Assembly: GCA_963787485.1 (NCBI GenBank)
Contig: CAWBDF010000007.1
Location: 310,001-374,000, forward strand
DNA from: Bog-473 sp963787485
Lineage (GTDB): Bacteria > Actinomycetota > Acidimicrobiia > Acidimicrobiales > RAAP-2
Length of the DNA: 64,000 nucleotides
Direction of reading: 5' to 3'
Notes under the pieces: model-generated
Databases searched by the model: none
The model's input: only the letters and a program-made list of their open reading frames with translations
Told to the model about the DNA's origin: nothing
Shown here: piece by piece, positions 51,685 to 60,440 of the stretch
How positions within the stretch are numbered: position 1 is the stretch's first letter
Layout: each line of letters starts with the position of its first letter
Made by a program: the position numbers and the translations under genes

Positions 51685-52227
51685 TCAATTCTTGCGATCA
51701 GAGCCGGGAAGTAGCCGACTCGGCTCCTGCGACCCGGGGCGGGCCGACGACACGTGAAACCCTTCGGTCATGGCCTGATCAAGGTTCTCCACGCTCGCCT
51801 CGAGCGCCTCGAGCGGGATGATGGGCCACGAGGACTTCCACTCCTCTGTGAGCTGGCTCCACTCGTTGTAATTGGTGACGTCGCACTCGCTGTCCGAAAC
51901 CGGTTCGATGCGCCACCCGAAGACGCTGCCGAATGGAGCGTCCTCCTCAATGAGGTTGGTTGACCATTCGATCAGACGGCCGGGTTCGAGACGGGTTACC
52001 CAGTTGCGCACTTGGTACTGACCCAGGGGGGCGTCACCGAGCGGCTCGCGATCCATGTCCATGTCGAACGTGTCGCCCACGGCGGTCAGCGGCCGCGCAT
52101 CATGGGCGGCCTTGATCATGCCCGAACCATCGATCCGGACATGCCCATCTGGATGTGAAACCAAAGCCCAGACGCTCTCGGATGGTGCGGCAATGCGGCG
52201 GCGAACTTCGATCCGTTCATCGGGCAC
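51685..52227 (-). CDS. SRPBCC (START/polyketide cyclase-like) family protein
   Basis: A 180-residue protein that begins I-E-V-R-R-R-I-A-A-P-S-E-S-V-W-A-L-V-S, the N-terminal strand and helix of the SRPBCC fold. V-G-D-T-F-D-M-D-M and P-G-R-L-I-E-W-S are typical sheet strands. These proteins bind hydrophobic ligands in a deep cavity, and some catalyse cyclisation or aromatisation. The GTG at 52227 is the first start. About 30 bases separate it from the luciferase-like gene downstream. Confidence 0.85.
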   Translation of the reverse strand: MPDERIEVRRRIAAPSESVWALVSHPDGHVRIDGSGMIKAAHDARPLTAVGDTFDMDMDREPLGDAPLGQYQVRNWVTRLEPGRLIEWSTNLIEEDAPFGSVFGWRIEPVSDSECDVTNYNEWSQLTEEWKSSWPIIPLEALEASVENLDQAMTEGFHVSSARPGSQEPSRLLPGSDRKN

Positions 52228-52417
52228 GCAGAAAGAGTAATCGCACCCTGACCAGCGTTGGTCACCCCACGCGAAGCTCGTTTCAACTAGAAGGTTGACA
52301 CAGCAATGACCCTCTCGCCTCTACCGTATTCACCCGTGAGGTTGAAAAGGACCCGAGGTACTGATGCCGGCCGGCGCATCTCGAAGAGGCGGTGTTCGAC
52401 CCGATCAGCAAGGAGAG

Positions 52418-52492
52418 ATGAACGATGACCACGCTCCGCCCGAGACGGTTCGCCAGGGCTACCAGAAGTTCCAGGAGCTCCTCGGCACATGA
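52418..52492 (+). other. Small ORF coupled to the next gene (24 residues, unrecognised)
   Basis: ATG 52418, preceded by AAGGAG, opens a 24-codon frame ending V-R-Q-G-Y-Q-K-F-Q-E-L-L-G-T; its TGA overlaps the ATG of the 52489 gene (ATGA). In another frame the 15 codons just upstream read H-L-E-E-A-V-F-D-P-I-S-K and stop by overlapping this ATG. These may be the last remains of larger genes, or a leader peptide. I do not recognise either. Confidence 0.3.
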
Positions 52493-52977
52493 GCAGTAGC
52501 TCGGGTGCATCCGAGGTCTCACCGGTCGGAACGGCGGCCCGCTTCCGCCGCGTCGCCCGGGGATTCACCCTGCGTGCGGACGCGGTCCATGCCGGCGGTT
52601 GGTCAAGCCCCAGCCCCTGCGAGGGCTGGCTGGCCCGGGACGTGGTCCGGCATCTGACCGAATGGGTCCCGGCCTTCTTCGCCGACGCCGGCGGACCGGC
52701 GTTGCCCGCGGCACCTCCGCCTCGCTCCGACCCAGCAGGCGCCTGGCGGGCGCTCGACGCCGCCCTTGAGGCCCTGCTCGACGACCCAGACCAGGCAACC
52801 CTCCTGATCGACCATCCCCGCGTGGGTCGGCACCGCTTCGATGTCGCCGCCATGGAGCCGCTCGACGGGATACTCCGGCGTAGTGGCCAGTACGGGCCCC
52901 GCATCGCCGTGCCTGCTGACGCCGACGAGCAGACTCGGCTCATCGCCTTCACCGGACGCCAGCCATGGCGCCGCTGA
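52489..52977 (+). CDS. TIGR03086 / mycothiol-dependent maleylpyruvate isomerase-like protein, shortened
   Basis: A 162-residue protein of the DinB-like four-helix family. The start (F-R-R-V-A-R-G-F, S-P-S-P-C-E-G-W-L-A-R-D-V-V-R-H-L) and end (S-G-Q-Y-G-P-R-I-A-V-P, T-R-L-I-A-F-T-G-R-Q-P) are typical of TIGR03086 proteins, which are usually about 190-200 residues. The middle, normally with a His-x-Trp-Asp metal-binding helix, is missing: R-H-R-F-D-V-A-A-M-E-P runs straight on. An in-frame deletion of roughly 30 codons is likely. It probably has no metal-dependent activity. Confidence 0.75.
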   Translation: MSSSSGASEVSPVGTAARFRRVARGFTLRADAVHAGGWSSPSPCEGWLARDVVRHLTEWVPAFFADAGGPALPAAPPPRSDPAGAWRALDAALEALLDDPDQATLLIDHPRVGRHRFDVAAMEPLDGILRRSGQYGPRIAVPADADEQTRLIAFTGRQPWRR

Positions 52978-53044
52978 CCGCGGGGGCATCAGACGGCGCA
53001 GGAACGCTCCTCAACCCCCTTCTTCCACAAGACAGGAGGCCACT

Positions 53045-53482
53045 GTGCGCAATCCGGCCCTTGAGTGCCTCGACGTCCTGGTCGGCCACTGGACGCTGAC
53101 TTTGACCGACGCGTGGTTCCTCGAATCCCGAGCCGCGCGCCTGCCCGGCCGAGCGACCATTCGTTGGTTGGGTGAGGCGTTCGTCGAGCTCCAGACCGAG
53201 CTCAGCGGCGAAGCGCAGTGGCACTTCGTGTTCGGCCGCAGCGATCCCGACGAGCAGCTCATGGCCCTCTACCACGACCCACGCCCTACCTCGCGTCTGT
53301 TCGCTATGACGTTGGACGAGCGCAATTGGACCATGGCCCGCGAGGACCCCGACTTCCATCAGCGGTTCGTCGCCACCGTGACACCCGAGCGCATCGATGG
53401 CCGCTGGGAAGCCTCCGAAGACCGCGGCCGCACCTGGCGCAAGGACTTCGACCTCATCTTCGAACGGATCACCGGGGATTGA
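53045..53482 (+). CDS. DUF1579-like / lipocalin-type conserved protein
   Basis: A 145-residue protein that begins L-E-C-L-D-V-L-V-G-H-W-T-L-T, the typical opening of DUF1579-like proteins, and continues as beta-strands (W-H-F-V-F-G-R-S-D-P-D-E-Q, R-L-F-A-M-T-L-D, G-R-W-E-A-S-E-D-R-G-R-T-W). The fold is probably a lipocalin-like barrel that binds small ligands. The function is unknown. The GTG at 53045 is preceded by GGAGG. It lies about 70 bases after the shortened TIGR03086 gene. Confidence 0.78.
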   Translation: MRNPALECLDVLVGHWTLTLTDAWFLESRAARLPGRATIRWLGEAFVELQTELSGEAQWHFVFGRSDPDEQLMALYHDPRPTSRLFAMTLDERNWTMAREDPDFHQRFVATVTPERIDGRWEASEDRGRTWRKDFDLIFERITGD

Positions 53483-53540
53483 ATCCACGATCGCTCAGCC
53501 GTGGTCTCTCCCCTCACGAAACGAAATAGGCCGAACCGAC

Positions 53541-54293
53541 CTACATGCTCAGCGGGAATCCGCCGCTGACTCGAAGTGTCTCGCCGGTAATGAAGCCCGC
53601 TTCCTCAGAGCAGAGGAACAGAGCCGCCGCGACGATGTCCTCCATGGAGCCGAGGCGGTGGACCAGCTGCCGTTTGTTGATTTGATCCTCGATGATGTCT
53701 TGAGGGATGTCCGCCATAGCGTTCTCCGTAGCCATGAACCCAGGAGAGATGGCGTTCACGCGAATCCTGTCTGGTGCCAATTCAGTGGCGAGAGCGACCG
53801 TGAGTCCCCGAACGGCGAGCTTCGAGACGCCGTAGGGGGAAAGGGAGAGGTTCGAGGCAACCGACGAGATGCTGATCACGCTTCCTCCGCCTCGATCCCG
53901 CATGGAGGGCTGACACGCGAGCGTACAATTGACGATGCCAACCACATTGACGTCCAACAACCGGCGAAACTCATCCCGACCCAGCTTCGAGAACGGTTGG
54001 TTGTACTTCATCAGGTGCAGACCGGCGTTGTTGAAGAGGATGTCGATCCCGCCGAAGTGGGTCGCCACGCTGGCGACCGCCTGATCGACCTCTGCCTCCT
54101 TGGCGACGTCGCAATTGACCGCGAGAGCCTTCGCGCCCGCGGCCTCCAACTCGACGACCGTCTCCTCGGCACGATTGGTGTCTATGTCGGCAATCACCAC
54201 TGACGCACCTTCGGCAGCAAAGGCTCGCGCGAAGGCCCGTCCGAAGCCGATCGCGCCGCCAGTGATGAACACCACCTTGTCTTGGTATCGCAC
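53541..54293 (-). CDS. SDR family oxidoreductase
   Basis: A 250-residue classical SDR: T-G-G-A-I-G-F-G, N-N-A-G-L, S-I-S-S-V and Y-G-V-S-K as active site, and E-T-L-R-V-S-G-G-F at the end. The GTG at 54293 opens C-terminal to no other domain. Between it and the amidohydrolase at 54374, which is upstream on the same strand, there are about 80 bases, so they are likely co-transcribed as an amidohydrolase-SDR pair, as at 45 kb. Confidence 0.9.
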   Translation of the reverse strand: MRYQDKVVFITGGAIGFGRAFARAFAAEGASVVIADIDTNRAEETVVELEAAGAKALAVNCDVAKEAEVDQAVASVATHFGGIDILFNNAGLHLMKYNQPFSKLGRDEFRRLLDVNVVGIVNCTLACQPSMRDRGGGSVISISSVASNLSLSPYGVSKLAVRGLTVALATELAPDRIRVNAISPGFMATENAMADIPQDIIEDQINKRQLVHRLGSMEDIVAAALFLCSEEAGFITGETLRVSGGFPLSM

Positions 54294-54373
54294 TTGTATC
54301 TCGTTTCGAGTGTATGGACGATCGGATGAGTCGGTGGGTCACACCGAGACAACCCCTCCTTCGAATCGCCTAT

Positions 54374-55558
54374 CTACAGTCGGGTCGGTGACGCTTCTGC
54401 CATCTCGGAATCGGCAATCGTCAGGTGGAACAGCTTCTCGGCGTTGGTGCGCAGAACCTTCGTCCGATCCTCGGCGGAGAGATGACGAAGGCACTCTCCA
54501 AGAACCTCCGGAGTGTTCGGCCACTGGGAGTCCGGATGGGGGTAGTCGGCTTCGGCCAGTACCCGGTCGACGCCGATCCTTTCGATCTGGGATGCCCCGA
54601 AGGGGTCGTACACGAGGCAGACCGAGACGTTCTTCTGGAAGTACTCGCTCGGCTTCCTCGGAAGCATCTCACGATCCATCGCCCAGGCGAAGTGGTTGGT
54701 CCAGTGACGGTCGGCATGTTCGAGCATGAACGGGACCCATCCCAGGTAGCTCTCCGAGAAGACCACCTGAAGGTTCGGGAACCGCTCGAAGATGCCACTG
54801 AGCAGCCAGTCGGTGAAGGCGAGCTGCGAGTTGAGCGGAGCCGCGACAGATCCGACGATGAGTGGCGAGTCGTCCGAGGTGGTCAACACGAAGGACGATG
54901 AACCAAAGTGGATACAGATGGGCAGCTCGGCCGACTGGGCAGCGGCCCAGACCGGATCCCAATAGCGGTCGCGGTCGTGGATGGAGGGGAAGCCGAGCCG
55001 GCTGGGGTTCTCGGTGAAAGTGATGGCGACGGCACCTTTCGCCGCGGTCCTCTCAATCTCCCCTACGGCCTTGGCTGGGTCCCAAAATGGGAGGAGCACC
55101 ATCGGGAACAGCCGCCCAGGGGCCGACCCGGCCCATTCGTCGATCTGGAAGTCGTTGTAGGCCCGGATGCACGCCAGACCGAGCTCCCGGTCCTTCAGCA
55201 TCTGGAAGCGGGTACCGCCGAATCCCGGGAACGTGGGAAAGCACAACGAGGCGGCGACACCGTCGAGATCCATGTCTTTCACCCGTTCGGAGGGGTCGAA
55301 GCATCCGGGCCGGATGTCGTCCCAGTGCATCGCTCGAAACGTCCGCTCCTCCAAGGGGATCCCCGCGGCCGCACTGATGATGGAGGTCGGACTGCGCTCA
55401 CCGTCGAGATCCCAGACGACGCCCTCGGGCGTCTCCGTGGCTCGTGGGCCGCGTGCACGCAACTTGGTCGGAAGACGAGACTCCCACAACGAGGCCGGCT
55501 CGATCAGATGGTCATCCACCGAGACGATCGTCTGCAGTGTGGCTGCACGAGTGTCCAT
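54374..55558 (-). CDS. Amidohydrolase family protein (amidohydrolase_2)
   Basis: A 394-residue hydrolase, the paralog of the one at 29846: I-V-S-V-D-D-H-L-I-E-P at the N-terminal metal site, I-C-I-H-F-G-S-S centrally, F-S-E-S-Y-L-G-W, and L-A-E-A-D-Y-P-H-P-D-S-Q-W at the end. The ATG at 55558 follows GAGGAG about nine bases away. It begins 48 bases downstream of the GntR gene stop, so that regulator may be co-transcribed with it or may control it. Confidence 0.9.
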   Translation of the reverse strand: MDTRAATLQTIVSVDDHLIEPASLWESRLPTKLRARGPRATETPEGVVWDLDGERSPTSIISAAAGIPLEERTFRAMHWDDIRPGCFDPSERVKDMDLDGVAASLCFPTFPGFGGTRFQMLKDRELGLACIRAYNDFQIDEWAGSAPGRLFPMVLLPFWDPAKAVGEIERTAAKGAVAITFTENPSRLGFPSIHDRDRYWDPVWAAAQSAELPICIHFGSSSFVLTTSDDSPLIVGSVAAPLNSQLAFTDWLLSGIFERFPNLQVVFSESYLGWVPFMLEHADRHWTNHFAWAMDREMLPRKPSEYFQKNVSVCLVYDPFGASQIERIGVDRVLAEADYPHPDSQWPNTPEVLGECLRHLSAEDRTKVLRTNAEKLFHLTIADSEMAEASPTRL

Positions 55559-55606
55559 GGTTCCAACTCCTCTCACGTCATTACGCTTTTGGACTGGTCT
55601 TCATCG

Positions 55607-56518
55607 TCATTGGCTCAATCGGACGACGGATGCGTCGACCGGCACCGAAAGGTCGATGCCGTTGAACCAGCATTCGACGAGGCACATATCGGCGCTGTGC
55701 TCGGCCATGACCTCGCTCACCCTGATGTCTTCACCTCTGTCAATGAGTTGGCAAATTTCTTCGTGGTATGCAATCGACCGTTCCTTCGATGCGAGGGTCG
55801 CTGGGTCGTCGAGGCCCGCTGCTTCGCGTGCCCAAACCAATGTGTTGGAATGGACGATCGTCTCGACGACTCCGGCGATCAAGGTGATCGATTCGGAGCC
55901 ACAGCTCTGGACCAAGAGCTGGTGGAAGATGCTCATGGCTCCAATGAACGTAGGATCGGCGTGGTCGATCTGCTGTGCCTCGGAAATCAGGGTGCGGAGC
56001 TGAGGAACGACCGCCTGCTTGCGGTCCGGGCGGCGGGCGCACAACATTGCGCACAGGGCCTCGATGTGGACCCGGGCTTCAAAGACATCTCGCAGTTGCG
56101 CGCCACGGCTCCTCAATACGAGCGTCATCATGTAGGCAGCGGTCGTCGCGTCAGGACGACGAACAATGGCGCCTCCGCGGCTGCCGCGGCGAACCACTAC
56201 CAGTCCTTCCGTTTCCAATATTCGAACGGCCTCGCGAACTGCCGTCGCGGCGACACCGAACCGTTCGGTGAGCGACTCCACCCGAGGTAGGCGTTCCCCA
56301 TCGCAGAACTCGCCCCGCAAGATCAGCTCCCGGATGCTGTCCGCAACCGCTTCGGCAACTCGGGTCACCCGAACGCGCTCCCTGGCACTCGCCGAGCGAC
56401 TGATATCCCTCGAGCGCTCAGCAATGAGCACGAGGCCAGCCGATTCGCGATTCAGACATGTGGCGAGACCCGACAAAGCCCTGGTCGGAGAGTGGTTCTT
56501 TGTCTTGACGTTGCCCAT
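55607..56518 (-). CDS. GntR family (FadR/FCD type) transcriptional regulator
   Basis: A regulator of up to 303 residues. The winged helix spans roughly residues 50-125: V-A-E-A-V-A-D-S-I-R-E-L-I, then R-V-E-S-L-T-E-R-F-G-V, A-V-R-E-A-V-R-I-L-E-T-E-G-L-V. The all-helical FCD ligand domain follows, with F-E-A-R-V-H-I-E-A-L-C and a probable metal His in F-H-Q-L-L-V. The N-terminal ~45 residues before the helix-turn-helix are unusual, so a start inside (near residue 45) is possible. It is divergent from the VOC gene at 56643 and upstream of the amidohydrolase. Confidence 0.88.
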   Translation of the reverse strand: MGNVKTKNHSPTRALSGLATCLNRESAGLVLIAERSRDISRSASARERVRVTRVAEAVADSIRELILRGEFCDGERLPRVESLTERFGVAATAVREAVRILETEGLVVVRRGSRGGAIVRRPDATTAAYMMTLVLRSRGAQLRDVFEARVHIEALCAMLCARRPDRKQAVVPQLRTLISEAQQIDHADPTFIGAMSIFHQLLVQSCGSESITLIAGVVETIVHSNTLVWAREAAGLDDPATLASKERSIAYHEEICQLIDRGEDIRVSEVMAEHSADMCLVECWFNGIDLSVPVDASVVRLSQ

Positions 56519-56642
56519 CGCACGGGAATATGGTCCGAATGTTAGAAAGATTGGAAATTACTGTCAACTAGTCGACGCTATCCCTCTGATGGACCGCGCG
56601 TCGGTGGAGCATCCCTCAGGCGACTCAACGCAAAGGAGCCCT

Positions 56643-57104
56643 ATGGAGACGGTGAGCTATGTCTTCAGCCATGTGCACGTCTACGCTTCGGATCCCGAGG
56701 CGACGGTGTCCTGGCTGACCAACGGGCTCGGCGGCGACGTTGTCAGCCGGCACCAATATGCGGACTATCCCGTGGCGACCCAGGTCCGCCTCGGAGGCCA
56801 GATCGTGCAGGTCCGAGGGCGGAGGAAGAACGAGCGATTCGCCGAGGCCGGGGCCCGGGCGTTCGGGTTTGATCACATTGGTCTGTCGGTTGAGGACTTT
56901 GCATCCACCCTTGCTGCCTTGCGGGAGCGTGGCGTAGTACCAGAGACCAGCTTCGACAATGGCTTCAGTGTCCCTGACGGCGTTGCCTTCGTCCGTGGAC
57001 CGGACGGACTGTGGGTTGAGATCACCTCGCTCGAGTACGAACCGCGGCCCGAAGTGGTTTTCGCCCATCATGACCAGGGGCCAGACGTAGCGCCCGCTGA
57101 GTGA
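56643..57104 (+). CDS. VOC family protein (glyoxalase/dioxygenase fold)
   Basis: A 153-residue VOC protein: F-S-H-V-H-V-Y-A-S-D-P-E-A gives the first metal His, F-G-F-D-H-I-G-L-S-V the second, and G-L-W-V-E-I-T the Glu. The second half (V-R-G-P-D-G) is the repeated module. Likely a lyase, epimerase or dioxygenase. The ATG at 56643 follows AAAGGAG. It is divergent from the GntR gene, with about 125 bases between the starts for their promoters, and convergent with the NTF2-like gene at 57112. Confidence 0.85.
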   Translation: METVSYVFSHVHVYASDPEATVSWLTNGLGGDVVSRHQYADYPVATQVRLGGQIVQVRGRRKNERFAEAGARAFGFDHIGLSVEDFASTLAALRERGVVPETSFDNGFSVPDGVAFVRGPDGLWVEITSLEYEPRPEVVFAHHDQGPDVAPAE

Positions 57105-57111
57105 TCGGCTT

Positions 57112-57609
57112 CTAGTCTCCCCCGGCGGCGTTCGCGGGAATGACGAACTCGCCTTCCACGTCCACGCGCAGGCGCTCCATGCGCGACGACTTCAGACGCC
57201 AGCCTTGCGGAGTCCTCACGTAGTCGTCGAAGTAGTAGCCGTAGCCACGCATGACGAACTCCGATCCATCGGGCATGGGGATGGTGACATAGTCACTCAT
57301 TCGCCAAACACCAGACGCAGTGTCGTCACCGGTAACCGTGATGCGTTGCTGGTGACCATGGTGCACAGTTTTTCCTCCGGTCAGCGATTTGGAGATCACC
57401 GCGATCACCGCGTCTCGCCCGTCCTGTACACCGGCCTCACTGTCGAAGTGGAAATCCTCTGTGAGCACGTCGTTCGCCCAGCCGTCCCAGTCCTGGGCAT
57501 CGACACACTCGAAGTAGCGGGCCCGCAGTTGCTTTATCGCTTCGATGTCCTTGAGTTCCTGGACGTCCTTTCGGAGCTGCTCCAAGTCGATATCTCCACC
57601 TGACGTCAT
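57112..57609 (-). CDS. SnoaL/NTF2-like protein
   Basis: A 165-residue NTF2-fold protein. An N-terminal coiled helix (D-L-E-Q-L-R-K-D-V-Q-E-L-K-D) leads into I-K-Q-L-R-A-R-Y-F-E-C-V-D-A-Q-D-W, D-F-H-F-D-S-E-A-G and V-H-H-G-H-Q-Q-R-I-T. The H-H-G-H pattern is common in this branch. The ATG at 57609 follows GGGGGTGGAG; the open frame extending to 57726 lacks support. It lies downstream of the MetE-like gene on the same strand with a 249-base gap. Confidence 0.82.
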   Translation of the reverse strand: MTSGGDIDLEQLRKDVQELKDIEAIKQLRARYFECVDAQDWDGWANDVLTEDFHFDSEAGVQDGRDAVIAVISKSLTGGKTVHHGHQQRITVTGDDTASGVWRMSDYVTIPMPDGSEFVMRGYGYYFDDYVRTPQGWRLKSSRMERLRVDVEGEFVIPANAAGGD

Positions 57610-57858
57610 CTGCTCCACCCCCTTTATTGCTGGCTCATCATACTTCCATCGGATCTTTCCACAAGAGGGTTGGAAGGCGAGTTCCCAGTGACGTACGCGT
57701 CTTGGTCTCGGTGCGCAGCCGACCATTCCACCATGGCGACGTTGTCGAGCTGCGCGACGACGAGCTCGAGGCGGCGGGGACTGCGCGTCTCCAGCACCTG
57801 CGGGCGTGCACGACTCAATATCGACATCCCGCTGTCGGCCGTGCGACCATGAGGGTGG

Positions 57859-59001
57859 CTACCAGAGCTCGCCGGAGGCGAGCGCCGCCCCTTCCGCCAT
57901 AGCCTCAAACTTCGCCCAGACGATGCTGGGTGGAACGAGACCACCGGCCATCGTTGCGAAGCCGCAGTCCGTGCCTGCCATCACGTTCTCTTTTCCAACG
58001 ACCCCGGCATAGCGCACAATCCGTTCGGCAACCACCTCTGGATGTTCGATGGTGATCGCTGTCGGATCGAGTACTCCCGGGATGAGGTATTTACCCTCGG
58101 GAAGCTTCGTGTCTGCGAAGACTTTCCATTCGTGAGCGTGACGTGCGTTGGAGGCCATGAGCATGAGCCCGTCAGGCTTTAGCTTGAGGAGGAGGTCGAG
58201 GATGTCGTTCAGCGGTACATCGTTCTTGCGCGGGAGCCTCCCGTTCCCCCAGCACACATGGACCCGCATGGACTCAGCCGGAATGTTTGCTACCGCGTGA
58301 TTGAGTGCTGCCACCCGAAGCTCCAGATTCGCGCGGTATTCGTCCGGCGTCGTCCCGATCACCGGCAGTGCCAAGTCGGGACAGTCGAGTTGCAACAAAA
58401 TCCCTGCCCTGTGGATCGCCTCGTACTCTTCGCTCATCGCGGTGGCGATCGCTTCTAGATACGCTTCCTCGTTGGGATAGAAGTGGTTGGCGAAGAACAT
58501 CGCGATGGCCCCCGGAGAGGCCGCACTCATGAAGGTCTCACCTATCGTTGGCGCCGCCACTCCATCGAAGGCGCCATTGAGATTCTCAATGTCTTTCTCC
58601 ACTGCCTCCAGATGCTCGTAGGCGATCGGGCCGTCACACGACACGAACTTGACGCTCTCAATGGGGTAACTGGACCGCTCCGTCAAGTCGGGGAACTCGC
58701 TGACGTCTCGCCTCTCTGAGAGGACGTGCTTCGCGGATCCTTCTCCTCCGAATCCGCTGAGGCGATCCTTGACGTACGTGGCGTAACTGGGCTTGCTCAT
58801 CTCTCCGTCGTTGAACACGTCCAGTCCCACATCCACTTGTTTGCGGACCACTTCCCGGACCGCCGACCGCACCTCGGTATCAATTCTTGTCTTATCGACA
58901 GCCTCGCCAGCCTCCGTAGCGAGTACGAGCGACAGCAGCTCCGCGGGGCGCGGCAGACTGCCGGCGTGGGTTGTCCAGATCCGATCCCACTTACGCTCCA
59001 C
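57859..59001 (-). CDS. MetE C-terminal-like zinc methyl/alkyl transferase
   Basis: A 380-residue TIM-barrel protein like the catalytic half of cobalamin-independent methionine synthase: T-T-H-A-G-S-L-P-R-P at the start, D-C-P-D-L-A, the zinc site as H-V-C-W-G-N plus the Cys of G-T-D-C-G-F. It lacks the N-terminal half of true MetE. Standalone forms include archaeal core-MetE and epoxyalkane:CoM transferase, which has this length. Which thiol it alkylates cannot be read here. The GTG at 59001 is the start. The hydrolase upstream lies about 115 bases away. Confidence 0.85.
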   Translation of the reverse strand: MERKWDRIWTTHAGSLPRPAELLSLVLATEAGEAVDKTRIDTEVRSAVREVVRKQVDVGLDVFNDGEMSKPSYATYVKDRLSGFGGEGSAKHVLSERRDVSEFPDLTERSSYPIESVKFVSCDGPIAYEHLEAVEKDIENLNGAFDGVAAPTIGETFMSAASPGAIAMFFANHFYPNEEAYLEAIATAMSEEYEAIHRAGILLQLDCPDLALPVIGTTPDEYRANLELRVAALNHAVANIPAESMRVHVCWGNGRLPRKNDVPLNDILDLLLKLKPDGLMLMASNARHAHEWKVFADTKLPEGKYLIPGVLDPTAITIEHPEVVAERIVRYAGVVGKENVMAGTDCGFATMAGGLVPPSIVWAKFEAMAEGAALASGELW

Positions 59002-59115
59002 GATTGCCCCTTCCCTCTCCCGTCGACACTATGTCCATCCTCTCCGACGGACACCCGGCCGTGGCTGCCGTGAGCTACACGAGCGAGCTGTTTCCTCTTC
59101 CGCCGAGGATGCTGA

Positions 59116-60078
59116 TTAGAGCTGGGTCTCGACACCGGCAACCCACGCGGCGATCCGTTCCCACAACTGGATGCGGGTGACGGCAAAGTTGTGCATGTGC
59201 GCCATGTCCGTTTGACAGTAGAGGGAGACATCACGCGATCGGGGAAAGGCAGCCGCCTCGGCGTGCAGGTTTGGAACGATGTCGCGCTCCCCCATGGCGA
59301 TCAGCACGGGCACCTCGATCTCCGCCGCCGCGGCGGAAACCACACCGGAAACGGCCATCACGTCGACGCAGCCGGGCATCGTCGCGCTGGCCCACGGGAA
59401 GGATCGACCGTGTCGAACAGGGTAATCCTGGGTGTCAGCGACCGCGATCTCCTCGGGCACGTCGGACCAATGAAACGCGTATCGGAACACCGCATCGCGA
59501 TCATCTTGGAGATCGTCGCCGGGCGCAGACGTGAAGGTCACCCCCGTTCCGTCAGCTTTCGGGAGGACGGTTCCAATCGCGCTGTAACCGAGAATCGCCA
59601 CAGCGTCGAAGCACGGCGTAGTGCCCTGGAGCGCGATCGTGAAATTGCCACCCATGGATTGCCCCATACCTATGCGCAGGGGGTCCACGATCGGAGGTAT
59701 GTGCTCGGACAGCGAACCTTCCCCGAGGAGCCGTACCACGTGATCCACCGTTGCCCGGTTCGCCGCGAGGACGGCAGGAAGCGTCGTCAACGACGAGTCA
59801 GGCACACTGCTGTGACCGACGCCGAGGTGATCACAGGCCACGAAGATCCACCCCTGCCGGTCGGCGTGGTATCCGGCCTGCCCCCCGAAGGTCGATGTCG
59901 GCATGTCAAAGAGGAAATAACCCCTGCTATATCCGGCGCCAGGGAATCCGAACACGATCACAGGCCGCGCTCCAGGGTCAACCACATCGGGCACGACGAT
60001 CGTTGCCACCGTCTCGAGCGGCAGCCCGGCGCCGACCGCTTCCGTGACGTCAGTGCGAAGCTCCACGCGGCTGGACAT
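59116..60078 (-). CDS. Alpha/beta hydrolase
   Basis: A 320-residue alpha/beta-hydrolase: oxyanion region F-G-F-P-G-A-G-Y, nucleophile G-Q-S-M-G-G, and late His in M-A-H-M-H-N-F. There is a sizeable cap-like insertion in the middle. The ATG at 60078 overlaps by one base the stop of the small ORF upstream (TGATG), a hallmark of coupled translation; a GTG at 60081 is also available. Substrate unknown; esters or acyl conjugates are likely. Confidence 0.88.
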   Translation of the reverse strand: MSSRVELRTDVTEAVGAGLPLETVATIVVPDVVDPGARPVIVFGFPGAGYSRGYFLFDMPTSTFGGQAGYHADRQGWIFVACDHLGVGHSSVPDSSLTTLPAVLAANRATVDHVVRLLGEGSLSEHIPPIVDPLRIGMGQSMGGNFTIALQGTTPCFDAVAILGYSAIGTVLPKADGTGVTFTSAPGDDLQDDRDAVFRYAFHWSDVPEEIAVADTQDYPVRHGRSFPWASATMPGCVDVMAVSGVVSAAAAEIEVPVLIAMGERDIVPNLHAEAAAFPRSRDVSLYCQTDMAHMHNFAVTRIQLWERIAAWVAGVETQL

Positions 60079-60266
60079 CACGTTCGCGCTGGTACGTGGC
60101 CGCGGGAGCTGTTCTTGAGGGCGTCCAGCTCGACCAACATGCCCCGGTTCCGCGTCTCGCGCGTCTCGGACCGGTTGAGCGTGATCCTGACCATCTGGCC
60201 GTCATCGTTGAGAGACAGCGCAATCTGCACGAAGCGGGACGCGTGCGACTCGAAGGGAGGAGCCAT
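60078..60266 (-). CDS. Small hypothetical protein coupled to the hydrolase
   Basis: A 62-residue frame from ATG 60266 whose TGA overlaps the hydrolase ATG. Composition is protein-like (I-A-L-S-L-N-D-D-G-Q, R-I-T-L-N-R-S-E-T-R, L-V-E-L-D-A-L-K), but I see no family match and no ribosome binding site before the ATG. It lies just downstream of the palindrome at 60291-60324. It could be a real small protein, or only the 5' part of the transcript. Confidence 0.4.
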   Translation of the reverse strand: MAPPFESHASRFVQIALSLNDDGQMVRITLNRSETRETRNRGMLVELDALKNSSRGHVPART

Positions 60267-60290
60267 GAAGGGAAATCTAAAGGATCGTCA

Positions 60291-60324
60291 GCATCCACGT
60301 CAACGTTGATGTTGACGTGGATGC
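60291..60324. promoter_or_regulatory. Perfect inverted repeat, 14-bp arms, between divergent genes
   Basis: GCATCCACGTCAAC, a six-base centre (GTTGAT) and GTTGACGTGGATGC form a perfect palindrome. It lies 25 bases upstream of the leftward small ORF and about 117 bases upstream of the rightward MmgE/PrpD start. The lack of a following T-run argues against a terminator; a regulator-binding site for both directions is the simpler reading. No regulator gene is adjacent. Confidence 0.6.
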
Positions 60325-60440
60325 CCTCTTGCTCCACAATGGCCAGTGCTCGAAGCCGGAGCAATCGAACAGGTCGCCGAAGCCCTCGAATCGGCGAGCT
60401 CTCGCCGCAAATGCAAGCAGTATTTTCGCCAGGAGAGTCG

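Noticed and set aside
54908..56290. A 460-codon open frame on the plus strand
   Set aside because: It overlaps antisense to the amidohydrolase and the GntR regulator. Both have convincing motifs; this frame has none.
60291..60324. Intrinsic terminator
   Set aside because: The hairpin has no T-run on either strand and sits between divergent starts, where no transcript should end.
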